Assembly: GCF_028752835.1 (NCBI RefSeq)
Contig: NZ_CP087952.1
Location: forward strand, 3,904,501 to 3,968,500
DNA: 64,000 nucleotides
Origin: Desulfosarcina sp. BuS5
GTDB taxonomy: Bacteria; Desulfobacterota; Desulfobacteria; Desulfobacterales; BuS5
Reading direction: 5' to 3'
Shown here piece after piece: positions 27,701 through 37,177 of this stretch (positions are counted from its first letter, which is position 1; every line of letters starts with the position of its first letter). Made by a program: the position numbers and the translations under genes. The notes beneath the pieces were generated by a model. It did no database searches, was not told the DNA's origin, and saw only the letters and a list, made by a program, of their open reading frames with translations.

Positions 27701-27886
27701 GACCGTATTCGATATACAATTTCACCCGATGCCAGAAAAGAAATCTTAAAACGCCTCTTAAAGCTAAACCACGAAATCCATGAACAGGAAGTCAAAGCCA
27801 GCCTGCTCGCAAAAGAAAAAACCAAAAAGAAAAAAATAAAAAAGAAACAAAAAACAGGCACGCCAAAACAAATGGAGATGTTTTAG
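24739..27886 (+). pseudogene. Broken Eco57I-like N6-adenine DNA methylase / type II-like restriction-modification protein
   Basis: The N-terminal part (ATG 24739, MKYTTIRIEGAILSADIL) runs to the SAM-binding motif I DVACGSGHILLNAARRIG. It continues to about 26640, where the frame changes and homology jumps straight to the target-recognition region (IWSGAAEVVVSLVSIFKGTW). The NPPY catalytic motif and a large middle segment are missing. An in-frame TAA at 27230-27232 then splits QVYD from KLIVFAFDKY; the same frame resumes to 27886 (RIFETFPFP, ENDRIRYTISPDARKEIL). With a deletion, a frameshift and a nonsense codon, it cannot methylate. An upstream TTG at 24643 could extend the N-terminus. Confidence 0.85.
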
Positions 27887-28029
27887 CCTGCTGGGCCAGC
27901 CCTATATTAAAGCATTATCGATCCACTTCAGGCTGACCTAAGATTGACACGTCCCCATAACACCAAATTCAAGGGTAAATAGTTAAATAATTTTACATAA
28001 AATATTTTTGGGCGTATATTGCTGCCATA
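27887..28029. other. Island right edge without gene
   Basis: This AT-rich stretch lies between the dead methylase and the right direct repeat. Just before the repeat, the reading frame of the moeA end continues upstream as IAAIGGY, compared with VAALGGY in the intact gene. This hints at a short region of older similarity beyond the exact 45 bases. Confidence 0.45.
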
Positions 28030-28074
28030 GGGGGATACAGCACCGAAAAAACCGGGGAGATTATTTTGTGATTG
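28030..28074. repeat. Right 45-bp direct repeat (attR-like)
   Basis: This is an exact duplicate of 20249-20293, including the codons for GGYSTEKTGEIIL and the stop. Here it has no gene in front of it. It marks the right edge of the island, about 7.7 kb from the left copy, and is followed at once by the promoter region of the prkA cluster. Confidence 0.8.
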
Positions 28075-28227
28075 GAAGCTGGAGATTATGGTATTATAAT
28101 ATGGTAGGGTATTTGTTTTTCAAGGCATGTTTTTTTGCCTTTAATATTTTAGCATATTTTAGTTTGATTTTCCGTTTAATAGTTTCAAAACATACATTAA
28201 TCCCATCAAACGAATATGGGAGGGAAC

Positions 28228-30300
28228 ATGGCCGATTTAAAAGAGATTAAACCGAACCGAACTCTTGAGTATCATCTCAACGCAGTAAAAGAGGGGGAAC
28301 GATCCTTTGAAAATGCCTTCCAGGCTGTTTCTAGGATGATTTTGGAGGATGAGATCGAAAAAGTTGTCGTAAAAGGTATAACCACTTATAATTATAAAAT
28401 TTTCAACCGCGGGGCAAAGCATATAATAGGCATGTATGATGAGATCAATAGTTTTGTATCCTTTGTCAAGGATGCCGCTGAAGGAGGCTCTTCCAAAGAA
28501 ATGGCTTATGTTCTTGTGGGTGAGCCGGGCAATGGCAAGACTTTTTTTGTGGAATTTTTATGCTCCTTGTACCGCAAATTTCTCTCGAACGACAAAAATC
28601 GCAAATATTCTTTCAAATTACATAATCTTGACAAAGTCGGTGGTTATGGAAGGATTCCCACGATTGAATCACAGACATACGAAGATCCGATGATTCTTGC
28701 GATGAATCTTTATGAAGATCCTGACAAAAACAGAAATTTTTTATCCGAAAAAATCGGTTTTTCCGATTCGGAAATCGAAAAGCTTTATGAAAACTACCGA
28801 CCCCTGGGCGCGTGCACCGGATATATCTGGAATGATATCCAGGTTTATATGGACGGCAATATGGATGATATGTTGAAATGCATAGAGATCGTGCCGGTTC
28901 CGCTTATTGAAAGTCTGGGAACCATTACAGGTAAATATCCTGCCAAAGATAAAATAACCTCTTCATCCGTGGACCTTCTAGGGGAAGAGTCTATCCAGCG
29001 CCTGCTTCATATTACAGATACAAGTAATCCCTATCGTTTTGATCTTAAACGCGGTGCGCTTGCACGGGTGGCCGGCGGCGGAATTCATTTCAGCGATGAA
29101 ATTTTCAAGAATAAGAGAGACCTGGTGCAGGTCTACCTTGGTGTTATCCAAAACCGGAACATTGAGATAGACGGCTTTAAGTGGCCTATAGATACCCTTA
29201 TAGTAGCCACCAGTAATAATTCGGAATTTAACCGGTTTCTGGCTGAAAAGGAGGAGGCCCCCATTGTTGACAGGTGTCGTATCTCCCATGTTTCCCACAA
29301 CACCGATTACAAGCTGCAGGAGAAACTTACCTCATATGCCATAGGCAGTGAAACAAAAACCACCCTGGATAATGAGAAACTGCATCAGGACCCCAACCTT
29401 AACTACGCAGCTTCTTTGGCTGCTGTTCTTACTCGTCTCCCAAGATCGGAAAAACTTACTCCTATTGAAACGATGAAACTGGCTGCGGGTGAAATCGCAG
29501 GTGAAAAAAGCATCAAGGCCCTGGCCGAAGTTATAGATACATTAAACCAAGACCCTGAAATCACCAACAGATTCGGCCAAAAAGGGCTTGGTCAGCGTAA
29601 TCTTGGAAGAGCCATTCAACTTATGCTCGAAAGCTCTGAAACAAATGAAGGCAAGTGTATGTTCGCATATAATGTCTTTAAGGCGGTTGAGAGGATTATC
29701 CTGGATTATGTATCAGAAGCCAATGACAGGGCAAAATACCTTGAAGATCTTAAAACAGCCAAGGGCTTGTATCGCGAAAGGATCATGACCGAGATGTTCA
29801 ATGCCTATATGGATGAACCCCATGCCATTAAAAAGGATGTTATGAACTACGTCAACATGATAATAGGTATAGACGCTGAAAACCTGGGGCCGGACAAGAT
29901 GTGGAAATATAAAGACCCCCAGACCGGCGAACTCAAGGCCATGAAAATTGATGAGCGCTATATCAAGAGCGTGGAAGAGCAACTGGGGCTCAAGACCGAG
30001 GAGCAGCGGAGTACATTCCGGACGACTATTCGAAAGATTTACGGTCAAAAACTTTCCGTAGATCCTGAGTATGATTTTATGGACAACCTGGAGCTGGTAA
30101 AAGCTGTAACTGATGTCAGGCTTAAATCGGATATATCCGGAGCGGGAAGCCTTATCGGTGCGCTTGCAAACAGAACCAACGAGGAGAACCAGAAGCTATA
30201 CGACCGGATGATAGATACAATGCTTACAAAATTAAACTACTGCAAGACTTGCGCTCAGAAAACCATAGAATACTTCTGCACCCAGGAGGATGAAAAGTAG
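28228..30300 (+). CDS. PrkA/YeaG-family serine protein kinase
   Basis: PrkA proteins combine an AAA+ ATPase fold with a C-terminal kinase-like part and act in starvation and stress responses. Walker A GEPGNGKTFFVEFL lies near residue 98. Other family segments are FRxxxRGAL-like FDLKRGALARVAGGGIHFSD and the C-terminal QKTIEYFCT. ATG 28228 is chosen for the GGGAGG five bases upstream, giving 690 aa. It heads a four-gene operon with DUF444, SpoVR and a second PrkA-like gene, a grouping known from E. coli yeaG-yeaH and ycgB. Confidence 0.93.
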   Translation: MADLKEIKPNRTLEYHLNAVKEGERSFENAFQAVSRMILEDEIEKVVVKGITTYNYKIFNRGAKHIIGMYDEINSFVSFVKDAAEGGSSKEMAYVLVGEPGNGKTFFVEFLCSLYRKFLSNDKNRKYSFKLHNLDKVGGYGRIPTIESQTYEDPMILAMNLYEDPDKNRNFLSEKIGFSDSEIEKLYENYRPLGACTGYIWNDIQVYMDGNMDDMLKCIEIVPVPLIESLGTITGKYPAKDKITSSSVDLLGEESIQRLLHITDTSNPYRFDLKRGALARVAGGGIHFSDEIFKNKRDLVQVYLGVIQNRNIEIDGFKWPIDTLIVATSNNSEFNRFLAEKEEAPIVDRCRISHVSHNTDYKLQEKLTSYAIGSETKTTLDNEKLHQDPNLNYAASLAAVLTRLPRSEKLTPIETMKLAAGEIAGEKSIKALAEVIDTLNQDPEITNRFGQKGLGQRNLGRAIQLMLESSETNEGKCMFAYNVFKAVERIILDYVSEANDRAKYLEDLKTAKGLYRERIMTEMFNAYMDEPHAIKKDVMNYVNMIIGIDAENLGPDKMWKYKDPQTGELKAMKIDERYIKSVEEQLGLKTEEQRSTFRTTIRKIYGQKLSVDPEYDFMDNLELVKAVTDVRLKSDISGAGSLIGALANRTNEENQKLYDRMIDTMLTKLNYCKTCAQKTIEYFCTQEDEK

Positions 30301-30309
30301 GGGGACAGC

Positions 30310-31686
30310 ATGGACCCAAAACTCTTGAAATATTTTGACAGGATAAAAGACAGGGGCTTTACACCAGAGCGGGAAAAGAGAATCCTCAAGGAACTGCATG
30401 ACAACCGCACCCATGATGATCCCGGCGGTTTGCAAAATATCACTTCCGCATCACCTTCATCCATCGGCTTTTACGGCTATAATGATCTATTAATGCTTCA
30501 GGCCTTGTCGGAACCCTCGTCTTCATATGCGCTCAGGCTTAAATCCCTGGATGAACTCCTGGAACGTGATAAACAGCGGGAAGAAGACGGGTTCCCCCGC
30601 AAGATCAGGGTGGGCCGGTTAATTAAACCCGGGAAAGGCGGCAAAGATAAAATTGTGGTTGTGCCAACAACTGTTGAGGAAAAATTTTTGCACGATTCTA
30701 TCCGTGAAACTTCGGAAGAAGAGTCCTCTTCCGGAGGATCAGGGGAAGGTGAAGAAGGAGAGATTATAGGTGAGCAGCCGGTGCATGAACAGGATGGTTC
30801 AGGAAGCGGCCCCGGTGAAGGAGAAGGAGGCCCCCACGAAATGGAGTCGAATGCTTATGATATTGGAAAAATTCTGTCTGAGCATTTTGAACTGCCGAAT
30901 CTTAAAGACAAAGGGAAAAAACGTTTTCTGTCCCGTTATACATATGACATGACCGACAGAAATCGTGGCTTCGGCCAGTTTCTAGACAAAAAAGCCACTT
31001 TGCGTCAAATTGTTGAAACCAATATAAGCCTTGGAAATATTCCTGATCCGGGAAATATCGATCCCACCGGTTTTCTGATTTCACCAAGGGACAAGATATA
31101 TCGGATACTCTCACGGGAAAAGGATTATGAGTCCCAGGCGATGGTCTTTTTTTTAAGAGATTACTCCGGTTCAATGAGCGGTAAACCAACCCAGCTGGTA
31201 GTGGCGCAGCATGTCCTGCTTTACAGTTGGCTGCTCTATCAGTATGATAAACGGGTGGAGTCGCGGTTTATCCTGCATGATACTGATGCTACTGAGGTTC
31301 CTGATTTCTACACCTATTACAACTCGAAGGTGGCGGGCGGCACAAAGGTTTTTTCTGCTTTCCGGCTGCTTAACGAAATAGTGGAAAAGGAGAGTCTGGC
31401 CCGGGATTATAATATATATATATTTTATGGAACCGACGGCGACGACTGGGATACAGGGGGCAAGGAGGCTGTTCCGGAATTAAAAAAAATGCTGACCTAT
31501 TCCAACCGGGCCGGAATAACCATAGTGGAACATTCCTACGGCTCGAGCGGGAACACGGAAGTTGAAAAATACGTTAAAAAATCGGGCTTTCTTGAAAAAC
31601 ATCCTGACCTGCTCCGTATGGACGTTATGAAGTCGGATGCGGATGAGCCGCGTTTGATCGAAGGCATCAAAAAACTTATCTCATAA
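30310..31686 (+). CDS. DUF444 (YeaH-like) VWA-type protein
   Basis: The 458-aa protein has an acidic, glycine/serine-rich linker (about residues 137-175) and a C-terminal von Willebrand A-like domain with MIDAS motif DYSGSMS near residue 284, then GGTKVFSAF and FYGTDGDDWDTGG. DUF444 proteins accompany PrkA kinases, and their function is poorly known. ATG 30310 follows a GGGGG site ten bases after prkA. Confidence 0.92.
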   Translation: MDPKLLKYFDRIKDRGFTPEREKRILKELHDNRTHDDPGGLQNITSASPSSIGFYGYNDLLMLQALSEPSSSYALRLKSLDELLERDKQREEDGFPRKIRVGRLIKPGKGGKDKIVVVPTTVEEKFLHDSIRETSEEESSSGGSGEGEEGEIIGEQPVHEQDGSGSGPGEGEGGPHEMESNAYDIGKILSEHFELPNLKDKGKKRFLSRYTYDMTDRNRGFGQFLDKKATLRQIVETNISLGNIPDPGNIDPTGFLISPRDKIYRILSREKDYESQAMVFFLRDYSGSMSGKPTQLVVAQHVLLYSWLLYQYDKRVESRFILHDTDATEVPDFYTYYNSKVAGGTKVFSAFRLLNEIVEKESLARDYNIYIFYGTDGDDWDTGGKEAVPELKKMLTYSNRAGITIVEHSYGSSGNTEVEKYVKKSGFLEKHPDLLRMDVMKSDADEPRLIEGIKKLIS

Positions 31687-31696
31687 TAGGAATGTT

Positions 31697-33349
31697 ATGG
31701 AACTTATTGATCAACATACCAAAAAAATTATGGAAGGCTGCAAGGAGAGAGCTCGGGACGCGGGCCTCAAGTTTCAGGATGAAACCCTGGAATATATTGT
31801 AACCAACCGGGATTTACTGGAACTGTCACCGAAAATAATGATTCCAACCCTTTATGATTACTGGGTCCATGATGTGGAGGTCCTTAAAGAAAAAGGAAAA
31901 TACGAACTATATCCCGGCAACCCGTATGAAACAGTCATCAATACCCGCCCGGCTATCTCTTTTTACAATGACAATAATCCGGATTGGCTCAACGTTATGA
32001 TATTCTATCATGTTCTGGCGCATATAGATTTTTTTCAGAACAACCTGTTTTATCGTCATACATGGGACTACGATTTTGCAGGTCAGGCTCTTTCGGATAA
32101 ACGCCTGATCGCAAAACTGAGATCCGAACACGGCCGCTGGGTGGATTATGTGATTGAATTTTCCAGGGGAATAGATAACCTGGCAGGATATTATTATGAA
32201 CTATCAAGACTTAATCGTAAGGAGAATGCGGGCTGGTCAAATCAGATCGATTTTTATTTTGATGTATTTATACAGAAAATAAACAAACTCAGCGTACATG
32301 AGTATATTAAAGAAATCGAAAGATATAATGAGTGTTTGAAGGAATCCGGCGATTTGGGAGAAGAGACCTTCATGGCTGAAATAGATTCACAACATCCTGA
32401 ATTTAAAGAGCTCTTTCGCAAGAGCCTGGAGGAGAAACCGAAGAGCAAGCAGGATCTTATACAATATTTAATGGAGCATTCCGAATTTTTGAATAAGGAA
32501 AAAAATAAGTGGATGAACTCTGTTTTACAGGTTGTCAGAAACACTTCGATTTTTTTTCAGCCCCAGATCCGGACAAAAATAATGAATGAAGGCTGGGCCA
32601 GTTACTGGCACGAAACCCTCTTCCTGAGCGATGACCGGATAGGCGGCCATGAGGTTGACTTTGCCAGGCTGAATGCCGGGGTCACATCGATGCCCAGGGT
32701 CGGCCTGAATCCATACGCGCTTGGAATGCGTCTTTTTTACTATATTGAAGAGATAGCTGATAAGGGAAAGTTAAGCTTTGAATTTCAAAAAGTTGCCAAT
32801 GCCGAGGAACGGAAAACATTTGATCGTAGTACAAAAAATGGAAGATCTTTTATTTTTAGTGTCCGTGAAAACTATTCGGATTTTATGTTTATCAATAAAT
32901 TTCTTGATCAGGATTTTGCTACCCGGAACAGGCTTTTTGTTGCCGGAAGGAGATTGAACCGGGCCAAAAAGGTTTATGAGTATTACATAAAAAGCCGGAA
33001 ACTCGAAGACTACCGGGCAATGGTGCTGGATTCACTTTATCATCCTCCGCAGATTGAGATCGATACCGAAAAGATGAAAGACAACTCACTTTATCTCACC
33101 CACACTTTTGAAAACAAACCGCTGGTTAAAGAGTTTATTTCCAATACCATGGTGGGAATCGAGTACCTGTGGGGCTCTCCTGTGCATCTTGAGACCCATG
33201 AAGTCGTAGCAGCGCGGTCTGTTCCCAGCCAGGATTTGACACTTCTGGGGCCCACCCCGACAGGAGATGAGACTGCAGCACCGGGAATTAAATGGCAGAA
33301 AGTTTTGTATTCCATGAAAAATCGAAAACTTACCAGAAAAATTTTATAA
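31697..33349 (+). CDS. SpoVR family protein (YcgB-like)
   Basis: The 550-aa protein matches SpoVR: YPGNPYETVINTRPAISFY-like region, FYHVLAHIDFFQNN, and MNEGWASYWHETL, with His and Glu residues placed like a metallo site. It is required for spore cortex formation in Bacillus, but most carriers, as here, are not spore formers. It is eleven bases from the DUF444 gene and is followed by prkA2, forming one unit. Confidence 0.93.
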   Translation: MELIDQHTKKIMEGCKERARDAGLKFQDETLEYIVTNRDLLELSPKIMIPTLYDYWVHDVEVLKEKGKYELYPGNPYETVINTRPAISFYNDNNPDWLNVMIFYHVLAHIDFFQNNLFYRHTWDYDFAGQALSDKRLIAKLRSEHGRWVDYVIEFSRGIDNLAGYYYELSRLNRKENAGWSNQIDFYFDVFIQKINKLSVHEYIKEIERYNECLKESGDLGEETFMAEIDSQHPEFKELFRKSLEEKPKSKQDLIQYLMEHSEFLNKEKNKWMNSVLQVVRNTSIFFQPQIRTKIMNEGWASYWHETLFLSDDRIGGHEVDFARLNAGVTSMPRVGLNPYALGMRLFYYIEEIADKGKLSFEFQKVANAEERKTFDRSTKNGRSFIFSVRENYSDFMFINKFLDQDFATRNRLFVAGRRLNRAKKVYEYYIKSRKLEDYRAMVLDSLYHPPQIEIDTEKMKDNSLYLTHTFENKPLVKEFISNTMVGIEYLWGSPVHLETHEVVAARSVPSQDLTLLGPTPTGDETAAPGIKWQKVLYSMKNRKLTRKIL

Positions 33350-33378
33350 CGGCGCCGGTGCTTGTGAGAGGATCAAAT

Positions 33379-35670
33379 ATGAAAAATATCGAGAAAGCTT
33401 TGCAGCTTCTGAACAAAAGCACAAACGGACCGACGGAAAAAGCTCTATTGCCATTTGAGGAGTGGATTAAACTGGCGCATGACAAGCCTGAATCAGCTAT
33501 TCGGAATGTGTTCCAGATTTTTCATGATATGGTAAAGAATTATGTTGATCAAGGTATTGACGAATATCCGGATGATCCGGAATCGATTCATTTCCTTGAC
33601 TATGATTGCAGCAGACTTTTTGTGGAGGATTCCGACCGACCCTTCCTTGCAGACCGGCCGTTTGCCAACCGGCTGCTTAGACAAGTGGAAGCGCTGAAGC
33701 GGGGAGCACAGCAAAACAAGATCTATATTTTCTATGGGCCTCCCGGATGTGGTAAAAGCACATTCTTAAATAATCTGCTGAAAAAATTTGAAGAATATGC
33801 CAATATAAAAGAAGGTTTGCGCTATGAAACGGTCTGGCGGCTTGACAAAAAAATCCTGGGAGATTTTCGACACCATACTAAAAATACTTTGATAATGAAA
33901 TTATGCAAGGCGCTTGAAGCTCCCATTGAAGGGGAGGACGCTTTGCCGGATGAAGAGGACTTTATTGATACTGAAACCGATTACATTGATATCCCCTGCC
34001 CGAGTCATGACCACCCTCTTCTTATGATTCCCAAAATATACCGCCGGGATTTTTTCGATGCCCTTTTTGATAATGATGAATTCAAAGAAAAACTTTTCAC
34101 TGGAAAAGAGTATGAATGGGTATTCAGTGACAAACCATGCACTATCTGCAGTTCAATATATCAGGCGCTTTCAGGTGTCCTGAAAAGCCCTGGTGAAGTC
34201 TACAAGATGATATATGCGCAACCGTACAGGTTCAACCGGCGCCTGGGAGAAGGGATCAGCGTTTTTAACCCGGGCGATAAACCGCTCAAACAGAACATCC
34301 TGAAAAACGAGATGATTCAAAAGAGAATCAACAGCCTTTTTAAAGAAAGAAATACTATTCAATATATTTATTCAAGATATGCCAAAACAAACAACGGTGT
34401 TTATGCCCTGATGGATATCAAATCACACAATACCGACCGCCTGATCGAACTTCATAATATCGTCAGTGAAGGAGTGCATAAGGTTGAGGATATTGAGGAG
34501 AATGTCAATTCACTGCTGGTGGCCTTGATGAATCCTGAGGATAAAAAAAATATCCAGAATATCCAGTCCTTTTCTGACCGGATTGAATATATAAATATTC
34601 CTTATGTCCTGGATCATCATACAGAGGCTGAAATTTATCGGAATATTTTCGGCAAGCAGATAGATGAAAGTTTTCTCCCCAGAATACTTCATAATTTTGC
34701 CAGGGTGGTTATATCGACACGCCTGAACAAAAAATCCGAAGGTATGCTGGAATGGATCAAAAATCCTAAAAAATACAGCCTCTATTGTGATGAAAATCTG
34801 CATCTGCTTAAGATGGCGCTTTACACCGGCTTGATTCCCACCTGGTTATCCGAAGAAGACCGGAAGAGATTAACTGCCAAACGGAGGCGAAATATCATAA
34901 GCGAATCTGAAAAAGAAGGAGCAAGTGGATTTTCAGGACGGGATTCCATCAGAATATTCAACGAGTTTTATTCACCGTACGCAAAAGCGGAGCGGCCGAT
35001 TAATATGTCTAACTTATGTGATTTTTTTACAAAATTCCATAGCGATCTTAAAAAAACGATCCCTGAAGGTTTTCTTGACTCCCTGCTCCGAATGTACAAT
35101 TATACGGTTTTGCAGGAAGTAAAGGAATCATTATACTACTATAATGAAGAACAGATTTCCAAAGATATTCAGCATTACGTGTTCGCCATAAACTTTGAGA
35201 TCGGATCAGTGGAAACATGTAATTTCACCGGCGAGAAACTGGAGATCACCAATGGATTTATTCAAGACATAGAGAACCGTCTGCTTGGCGCTGGCAGCTC
35301 CGAGCAGAAACGAACAGATTTCAGGAATGTAACCCAGAAGGAGTATACCTCCAAGACATTGACAAAAGAGATCATGCTGGAAGGTAAACCGATTGTTGAA
35401 ACAGAGCTATATCAAAACCTGTATAGTCAATATGAATATAATATTAAGGAAAAAGTGCTGGACCCCTTCCTTGAAAACGAAAATTTCAGACGCGCTATTA
35501 AAGATTACAACAAGGATGATTTTAAAACCTACGATGAAAAGATCAGGAATGATGTAACGTTTCTCATGAATAATCTTTGTAAGAAATTCAATTATACTGA
35601 GAAGGGAGCCCAGGAAGTATGCATATATGTTATAGACAATGAACTGGCGAAGAGTTTTTCCAATACTTAG
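33379..35670 (+). CDS. Second PrkA-like AAA+ serine kinase
   Basis: This 763-aa paralogue has Walker A GPPGCGKSTFLNNLL near residue 120, after a longer N-terminal segment. A Cys/His-rich insert (PCPSHDHP, then KPCTICSS about 45 residues later) may bind zinc and is absent from the first PrkA. The C-terminal region (TGEKLEITNGFIQDIENRL) fits the PrkA C-terminal part. GAGAGG precedes ATG 33379. The pair brackets DUF444 and SpoVR, suggesting two kinases in one stress module. Confidence 0.85.
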   Translation: MKNIEKALQLLNKSTNGPTEKALLPFEEWIKLAHDKPESAIRNVFQIFHDMVKNYVDQGIDEYPDDPESIHFLDYDCSRLFVEDSDRPFLADRPFANRLLRQVEALKRGAQQNKIYIFYGPPGCGKSTFLNNLLKKFEEYANIKEGLRYETVWRLDKKILGDFRHHTKNTLIMKLCKALEAPIEGEDALPDEEDFIDTETDYIDIPCPSHDHPLLMIPKIYRRDFFDALFDNDEFKEKLFTGKEYEWVFSDKPCTICSSIYQALSGVLKSPGEVYKMIYAQPYRFNRRLGEGISVFNPGDKPLKQNILKNEMIQKRINSLFKERNTIQYIYSRYAKTNNGVYALMDIKSHNTDRLIELHNIVSEGVHKVEDIEENVNSLLVALMNPEDKKNIQNIQSFSDRIEYINIPYVLDHHTEAEIYRNIFGKQIDESFLPRILHNFARVVISTRLNKKSEGMLEWIKNPKKYSLYCDENLHLLKMALYTGLIPTWLSEEDRKRLTAKRRRNIISESEKEGASGFSGRDSIRIFNEFYSPYAKAERPINMSNLCDFFTKFHSDLKKTIPEGFLDSLLRMYNYTVLQEVKESLYYYNEEQISKDIQHYVFAINFEIGSVETCNFTGEKLEITNGFIQDIENRLLGAGSSEQKRTDFRNVTQKEYTSKTLTKEIMLEGKPIVETELYQNLYSQYEYNIKEKVLDPFLENENFRRAIKDYNKDDFKTYDEKIRNDVTFLMNNLCKKFNYTEKGAQEVCIYVIDNELAKSFSNT

Positions 35671-35671
35671 A

Positions 35672-35706
35672 AAATAGGACGAAATAACTTCTCGTTTCTC
35701 CTATTT
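35672..35706 (+). terminator. Hairpin after prkA2
   Basis: AAATAGGA (35672-35679) pairs with TCCTATTT (35699-35706), extended by GAAA/TTTC across a one-base bulge. It lies just after the prkA2 stop. There is no strong U-tract after it, so the strength is uncertain. Confidence 0.45.
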
Positions 35707-35808
35707 AATGTAAAACAATCATAAAAAGGACTCGATCGGATTAATTTATTCTTTACATTCTATTTGTATTATATTATTAAATAATGTTCAAAAAGAAAGG
35801 GTTCTGTT

Positions 35809-36171
35809 ATGAAAAAAGAAGATATTAAATATTTCCGTGACTTGCTTACTGAACGTCTTGAAGATCTACTTGCCAGGGCTGACGATACGGTTTCAAACAT
35901 GACTTCTCATATGGAAAATTTTCCCGACCCTACTGACAGAGCATCGTTAGAAGAAGATCGTAATTTTATGCTTCGGATGAGGGACAGGGAAAATAAGCTG
36001 ATCAAAAAAATTAAGAAAGCTCTGGAGCGTATTGACAACGGCACATTCGGAAATTGCGAAGCCTGTGAAGAAGAGATTTCCATAGAGCGACTCAAGGCCA
36101 GACCGGTTACAACTTACTGCGTTGACTGTAAGACCAAAGAGGAGGCTTCCGAGAAAGCCCTTGGATTGTAA
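35809..36171 (+). CDS. DksA/TraR-family zinc-finger transcription factor
   Basis: The 120-aa protein has the DksA coiled coil (DRENKLIKKIKKALERIDNG) and the C4 zinc finger CEACEEEISIERL...YCVDC. DksA binds the RNA polymerase secondary channel with ppGpp. The tip acid pattern DRASLEED resembles DksA's DxxDxA only partly, so full equivalence is uncertain. It overlaps the next gene by about 11 bases. Confidence 0.9.
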   Translation: MKKEDIKYFRDLLTERLEDLLARADDTVSNMTSHMENFPDPTDRASLEEDRNFMLRMRDRENKLIKKIKKALERIDNGTFGNCEACEEEISIERLKARPVTTYCVDCKTKEEASEKALGL

Positions 36172-37033
36172 TAATGGAACCATCGACCTTCACATTCATT
36201 CCACCGCATCCGATGGAACGCTGACCCCGGTCGAAATCCTCGCCATGGCTCGCAGCCTCAAACTGGCTGCCATAGCAATTACCGATCATGACACGATTGA
36301 TGGTTCAAAAGAGCTTATTGCGCACGGCATACCTTCCGATATTCAATTTTTAACAGGAGTCGAAATAAGCGCATCCTGGCCGTCGAATTTTTCTAGAATC
36401 GGTAGTTTGCACATTTTGGGTTATGGCATACGACTCAACGACCATCTACTTAATCAGACCCTCGATGCTCTTCAGGAGGCCAGAAAGAACCGAAACCCAC
36501 AGATAATAAAACGTCTCAACAATTTTGGGTTTCATATATCCATTGATGATATAATAAAAGAGGCCGGAACAGATGGACAGATCGGAAGACCGCACATTGC
36601 CCAGGTAATGATAAAAAAAGGTTTTGTCGCATCCATTAATGAGGCTTTTGATCAATACCTTGGGACAGGCCGGCCGGCCTATGTTGACAAATATCGCGTC
36701 GAATGTTCAAGGGCTATAGAAATTATACAATCTGCCGGCGGTATTCCGGTGCTTGCCCACCCCGTTCTTATGCAAATGGAAAGCAAGGAACATTTAGAGA
36801 AATTTGTTATCGCTTTAACCGAAATGGGCATGAAGGGTATTGAAGTATATTACCCTGAACATACGCCGGAGAATACCGCTTTTTATAAAAGAATAGCAAA
36901 AAAAAACGGATTGATGATGACAGGCGGTTCTGACTTTCATGGTTCATTAAAGCCTACAATAAAAATGGGCTCGGGCAAGGGCAGCCTGTCCGTGCCTTAT
37001 GCACTGTTTGAAAAATTAATCAGCGTTATATAG
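36161..37033 (+). CDS. PHP-domain metal-dependent phosphoesterase (TrpH/RnmA-like)
   Basis: The metal-binding motifs of the PHP fold are all present: DLHIHSTASDG, ITDHDT, GVEISA, LAHPVL and GSDFHG. Relatives act as 5'-nucleotide phosphatases or 5'-3' RNA/DNA exonucleases. No ATG lies in frame near the start; TTG 36161 inside the dksA end gives 290 aa, which suits the family. The TAG stop lies inside a palindromic repeat. Confidence 0.88.
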   Translation: MDCNNGTIDLHIHSTASDGTLTPVEILAMARSLKLAAIAITDHDTIDGSKELIAHGIPSDIQFLTGVEISASWPSNFSRIGSLHILGYGIRLNDHLLNQTLDALQEARKNRNPQIIKRLNNFGFHISIDDIIKEAGTDGQIGRPHIAQVMIKKGFVASINEAFDQYLGTGRPAYVDKYRVECSRAIEIIQSAGGIPVLAHPVLMQMESKEHLEKFVIALTEMGMKGIEVYYPEHTPENTAFYKRIAKKNGLMMTGGSDFHGSLKPTIKMGSGKGSLSVPYALFEKLISVI

Positions 37034-37158
37034 ATTTCCATATAAATATTTTCACTGCGTTATTGGTCGTCGGAGGTAGGGGTTCAAGATTTTGAACCCC
37101 TACCTCCCTCTGGCCTTGTGCTAAATTTTAAATGGGTAATTATTTGAAAATTTATATA
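37029..37158. repeat. Palindromic repeat family 1, copy C
   Basis: Left arm ATATAGATTTCCATATAAAT includes the PHP stop TAG. The core TTCACTGCGTTATTGGTCGT leads into a central perfect palindrome GTAGGGGTTC...GAACCCCTAC, then CCCTCTGGCCTTGTG and a degenerate right arm ending AAAATTTATAT. The central palindrome is shared with copy D only. Confidence 0.8.
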
Positions 37159-37177
37159 ATATTTATAACTGTGAAAA

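Noticed and set aside
20397-28029. Calling the island a specific named defence system such as DISARM
   Set aside because: A helicase middle part and a broken Eco57I-like methylase are compatible with several systems; DUF1998 and PLD genes are not present.
28120-28145. Sigma-54-like GGCATGTTTTTTTGC upstream of prkA
   Set aside because: GG and GC are separated by 11 rather than 10 bases, and the stretch can simply be a small AAGGCA/TGCCTT hairpin.
28008-28250. Hydrophobic 80-codon ORF before prkA
   Set aside because: It runs through the right direct repeat and overlaps the prkA start in another frame; no ribosome binding site is seen.
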